Shown: positions 59,826 to 64,000 of the stretch, in pieces
Layout of the letters: every line of letters begins with the position of its first letter
How positions within the stretch are numbered: position 1 is the first letter of the stretch
Assembly: GCA_946800325.1 (NCBI GenBank)
Contig: OX326959.1
Span: 25,303,447 to 25,367,446 of the forward strand
DNA length: 64,000 nucleotides
Direction of reading: 5' to 3'
Source: Luzula sylvatica
Lineage: Eukaryota > Streptophyta > Magnoliopsida > Poales > Juncaceae
Program-made: the position numbers and the translations under genes
Notes under the pieces: generated by a model
What the model saw: only the letters and a program-made list of their open reading frames with translations
The model's database searches: none
What the model was told of the DNA's origin: nothing

Positions 59826-61143
59826 TGTTGATAACTCGTAAAAAGGATCGTTAAAGTGTGCAAATTCAATTTCACGAGTAAATAAAAAATATTTCTAACA
59901 ATTACACGTATAGTGTCAAGTAAATGTTCGTTCCAAAGGAATTTTGTGTATAATCAAATTTTCATATAAAAAATTATTTTTAGTGATCCAAAAATTATGA
60001 AATTTAGTCACAATGAAGATATAAACTTCACGAGGCATTGATAAAAAATTCATCTTCAAGTTTACAAGATTCAAATTTATGAAAATTATTGATCACAAGG
60101 CTATTTTAGATGCTAAATGTTTTTCATAAAATTATAGATTTTGAATCAAGATCTCAAACTTGGCATACAAATTCACAATTGCATACTGAGAACAGGGATA
60201 CAAGATTTGTACGATTTCAAACTATGAGTAAAATGTAAATTGCAAATTACATACAGGTCCCTAAAAAATTACATAACAGTCCAGACAATTTTTAGGTCTA
60301 AGTAGCAGTTTTCAAATAATCATATTGAATCGAAAAACAATCCAAAAGTGTTCAAATAAGATTCTAACTGCAGTTTAAGTCTAGATCTATAAGCAAATGC
60401 AAGAATTATATTTTTAACAGATCTACAAGTTTATGAATAATCAGGGGCAAAAAGGTCCAAAACTGAATTTTTACTAGATTTACATATTAGTCCCTTACAA
60501 ACAAATTTTGTAAAATCCATATCAAACAGAAAATTGCATGAAATTGATTGATTCAAAAAGTATGTTTAACTAGAGATTCAGATCTAAGCAGTGATATAAA
60601 GAAATGAATATTTTTCAGATTTACAATTTATTCAAACAAATCGAACAAAACAGCACAAGAATTTGAGTAATTCACAAGGTAAAAATAAATTCCACAAAAA
60701 GTCTACAAATTATATCTCATAATATAGAACGAGTTCGCAATGAGAATTGATTCAGGTCTACTAAATTCCTAATAAAAACAATACAAATAGAGAAAGAATT
60801 ACCGAAAAGATGAGAAGGAGTCCAAGAACGGATTGAGAGGAAGTGAGAGGAGAAGGGGAAAAACTTGTTTTGGATTCGGAGAAAATGGAGAAGGAGAGAG
60901 CTTCTCGGAACGTTCTCGAAAACAGTGCTAAGACACGACCTTCTTGACAAAAATTGCTCAACGATGAGCAAGAAGGAGCTTCGGAGATGGAGGGGAAGAG
61001 GTTCTTGAGAGAATTGTTTTAAATCTTTTTTATAGGAGGTGGAGATTTTTAAATGACAAATTTCTAAAAGAATGAGTGAGCAAATCCAAAAAATACCCTT
61101 GAGGATATTCCTCAAAGATTCAGCATATTCCATTAATTCAACA
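59826..61143 (-). mobile_element. Candidate LTR-like segment, ends TGTTGA/TTCAACA
   Basis: TGTTGATAACTCG at one end and CCATTAATTCAACA at the other give TG...CA inverted ends. A TATA-like CCTCCTATAAAAAAG lies on the minus strand near 61030. No target duplication and no internal coding region are seen, so this is tentative. The 138-residue frame at 60717-61133 matches nothing I know. Confidence 0.35.
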
Positions 61144-62320
61144 TAATTTATCCATAAATGGGGAGAGGGGAAGAGTAGCGCGCGGCCATTGTGTGTTCTT
61201 TCTGAAATGAGTCATTCTTGACCCGTTTGGAATAAAATCTCGATTTCTCTTTCATCCTTCCATCAAATATTATCACATGATATATCAAATTGAACGGGAA
61301 AACGAGACATATCCATCTACAGTACTGATTTTGTGAGACTTTGACCTTTTCACCTGACATTAATACAAAACACATATAAAAGTATTTTATCTTAATAAAT
61401 TGGAATTATAAATATTTCTTATACTTTAATCATGTTTAAGTATTTAAATTTTATATTTTGTGTATGTAAAAAGTGATGAAAAATCTCCTTATCAGTTGTC
61501 TTCCTGTGTTCCACGCACACACGTTTCCACAACCCTTGTATTTAAATTCTTATACGCAATGCACTATTTTTGTTCTTGTTCATGATTTTGTCCCAATGAA
61601 TTTTTCTGACAAGGTTTTTAATTGGTCAGTTCATGATGTGCATATAAAATAATAATATTATACTATTTTTTCTTCAATATGATTTTTGTCTCATTGAGTT
61701 TTATCTAGGTTTTGTATTTAATATGAAAGAGAAACTCTATATTATTAGCTCTACGATCACTAATGTTTTGTATTTTTCCATAAATTCAATTAATTGGATA
61801 CTACACCTTCAGTTTTTTGCGAGGTTCTTAAGGATACTTCTTCCTGCATACAAAATCAAATACATTCAAGAAAAATATTATAAATAATTAAACATGAACA
61901 TATTTCTTAGGTTTATTTTGTATGAGTTAATTTTACACACGACACATAAATGTACATGTGTTTATATGCATTAATTTAATGTTGCATGTCATGACACCTA
62001 TGAGTACTTGTGTTTTTGTTCACGTACTTGATTTCGTCTCGACACACAATCATACATATATTGGTATGCATGACAACAATGTATGCTATATAACCATTCT
62101 TGTAGTGATGTTAGAAATATAATTCAATAAAAAAAATATTTTTTTCTAATTTAAATGCCCCGATTAACAAGACCTTTCGTTCCTCTAATTAACGGGCCTT
62201 TATAATAAACTACCGGGCTTTTGAATCCGACAAGATCCGGCTCGAAAGACCATCTAACCCGATCCAAATATCTCTTCTCTTCCCTTTCTCTCTCGCAATC
62301 AACGAACTCATCTGATCGAT
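61144..62320. other. Upstream region of KIN17
   Basis: Noncoding as far as can be seen, AT-rich, no transposon termini recognised. Confidence 0.5.
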
Positions 62321-62325
62321 CTAGC

Positions 62326-62340
62326 TAGGGTTAGGGTTTC
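62326..62340 (+). promoter_or_regulatory. Telo-box in the KIN17 leader
   Basis: TAGGGTTAGGGTTTC just before the ATG contains the plant telo-box (AAACCCTAA inverted), common in the leaders of housekeeping genes. Confidence 0.6.
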
Positions 62341-62356
62341 TGGACACCGAGCAACA

Positions 62357-63703
62357 ATGGGTAAGAACGAATTCCTGACGCCAAAGGCAATCGCGAATAG
62401 GATCAAGGCGAAAGGATTGCAAAAGCTTAGATGGTATTGTCAGATGTGTCAAAAACAATGTCGAGACGAGAACGGCTTCAAGTGTCATTGCATGAGCGAG
62501 TCGCATCAGCGTCAGATGCAGGTCTTCGGCCAGAATCCGCACCGGATTGTCTCTGGCTATTCCGAGGAGTTCCAGCAAGGTATCATGGATCTTCTGAAAC
62601 GAGCTCATAGATTTTCTCGTATTGCCGCCACTGTCGTTTACAACGAGTATATCAATGACAGACATCATGTTCATATGAACTCCACAAAGTAATTTTCTAC
62701 TTCCTATCATGAATTTGAATTTTAACTTTTTTTGTTAATTTTTTGTTAATTTGATTTGAATTTCTGTTCTTACAGGTGGGCGACATTGACGGAATTCGTG
62801 AAACATTTAGGTCGCGAAGGTCTCTGTAAAGTCGAAGATACACCAAAAGGATGGTTCATAACGTATATAGATCGAGATTCAGAAACTATTTTCAAAGATC
62901 GATTAAAGGCGAAGAGACTCAAAGCCGATTTAGTCGATGAAGAGAGACAGGAGAGAGTCATTCAAGCTCAGATCGAACGTGCCCAATCCTCTCTACCACA
63001 GACCGAACTGGAGGGGTCCAGTAGTCAGATCCCCAATGAAGATCCTGACAAAAATCTAAACGGAGGAAAGGTTGCGTTTTTGCTTCAACCCGTTTCGGGT
63101 GAAGGAAAAGGTGGGAAGAATAATGACGGAGTGAAATTAGGGTTTGAAGAGGAAATGGAGGGGTCCAGTAAGAAAGCAATGGAGGCGAAGGGTAAAAGCA
63201 AGAACGAGAAAACCTCGGTTTTGGACGAGTTGATGAAAGAAGAGGAAAATAAAAAGGAGAAGAGCAACCGAAAAGATTATTGGCTCTGCGAAGGAATTAT
63301 TGTCAAGGTAATAATTTTTATTTTTTTAATATAGAGAAAAGTTCGGGTTTTTTTGATAATTTTTCATGTTTGGTAATTACAGGTGATGAGCAAGTCGTTG
63401 GCTGAGAAGGGATATTACAAGGAAAAAGGAGTGGTAAAAAAGGTGATAGATAAATACACTGGGGAAATCGAAATGCTGGAAAATAAACACAAGTTGAGAA
63501 TCGATCAGGAGGAATTGGAAACGGTAATCCCGCAAATTGGAGGAATTGTGAGGATTGTGAACGGAGCGTATAGGGGCTCCAACGCGAGACTTTTGGCTGT
63601 GAATACGAGTAAATTTTGCGCAAAGGTCCAGATTGAGAAAGGGGTTTATGATGGTAGGGTTTTGCCTGCTGTGGAGTACGAAGATATTTGTAAGATTGCA
63701 TGA
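62357..63703 (+). CDS. KIN17: KIN17 DNA/RNA-binding protein, 394 aa
   Basis: Three exons: 62357-62688, 62776-63307 and 63383-63703, all GT-AG. The protein starts MGKNEFLTPKAIANRIKAKG. A C2H2 zinc finger (C28, C31, H44, H50) is followed by the winged-helix KIN17 domain (FSRIAATVVYNEYINDRHH, then WATLTEFVKHLGREGLCKVE and GWFITYIDRD). A variable charged middle (GKSKNEKTSVLDELMKEEEN) leads to a C-terminal SH3/KOW region (GYYKEKGVVKKVIDKYTG; GGIVRIVNGAYRGSNARLLA). Length matches the conserved family of about 390 residues. KIN17 acts in the nucleus in DNA replication, repair and pre-mRNA processing. No disablement. Confidence 0.97.
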
Positions 63704-64000
63704 TATTTATATTGGTGTGTTTGTTTATAACATGTTTTAAATATTTGGAAGGTTGAGTTATGTTTATTGACTAGAAACAAATTTGAATGTGTTAAGTTAT
63801 ATTATATCAATACATTTGAAATTATAATAAATTAATGGCTATATCTTGAAATTTTTACTCTCCATTCTCTCCAAATAAAAAAGTAAAATTTCTGATAACC
63901 ATCTCATTTGTGGAATTCAATTTCAAGTGATTTTTTTTACATATAGGCAATTGATATAGGGCAAGTATATAGATAAAAAAGCTAAAATAAAAGATGTATA

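Noticed and set aside
60717..61133. A 138-codon frame on the minus strand
   Set aside because: No recognisable family, no splice partners and it lies inside an LTR-like segment.

Overview
The window looks like nuclear DNA of a eudicot flowering plant. It is AT-rich and gene-poor, its genes have GT-AG introns, and it carries plant protein families (metallothionein, DUF4378/TRM-like, SIAMESE-related), a tRNA-Lys pair and many plant transposon types. I cannot name the species.

Layout. 1-6.9 kb: intergenic DNA with a solo-LTR-like element carrying a striking palindrome array, a fold-back MULE-like element, and an old duplicate of the metallothionein upstream region. 6.9-11.7 kb: a metallothionein gene, a small cysteine-rich gene with a C-terminal membrane helix, tRNA-Lys(CUU), and truncated remnants of two genes that are intact further on. 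11.7-18.1 kb: transposon-filled junction (nested MITEs, a dispersed repeat in two copies, a broken Ty1/copia element with a hAT inside, and a Helitron end). 18.1-25.8 kb: second copy of the duplicated block. Here the cysteine-rich gene is dead, tRNA-Lys is kept, and an Obg-type GTPase gene and a DUF4378 gene are complete. 26.5-27.7 kb: ENTH-domain gene. 28-49.8 kb: mostly transposons and duplicated noncoding DNA. 49.8-58.1 kb: a SIAMESE-related gene, ribosomal protein eL36, a 111-bp tandem array and a selenoprotein-H-like gene. 62.3-63.7 kb: KIN17.

The genes are mostly unrelated housekeeping or regulatory genes and form no operon-like pathway. The connected story is 6.9-25.8 kb. Two neighbouring small cysteine-rich genes have the same exon plan. 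A block holding the second of them plus tRNA-Lys, Obg and DUF4378 was duplicated in tandem, and the copies then lost complementary genes. A Helitron split the TATA box of one copy, and the undisturbed paralogue supplies the exact empty site.

Gene models were spliced by eye from reading frame, GT-AG sites and family knowledge. No alignment or search was run. Transposon borders rest on visible terminal repeats and target-site duplications (TSDs).
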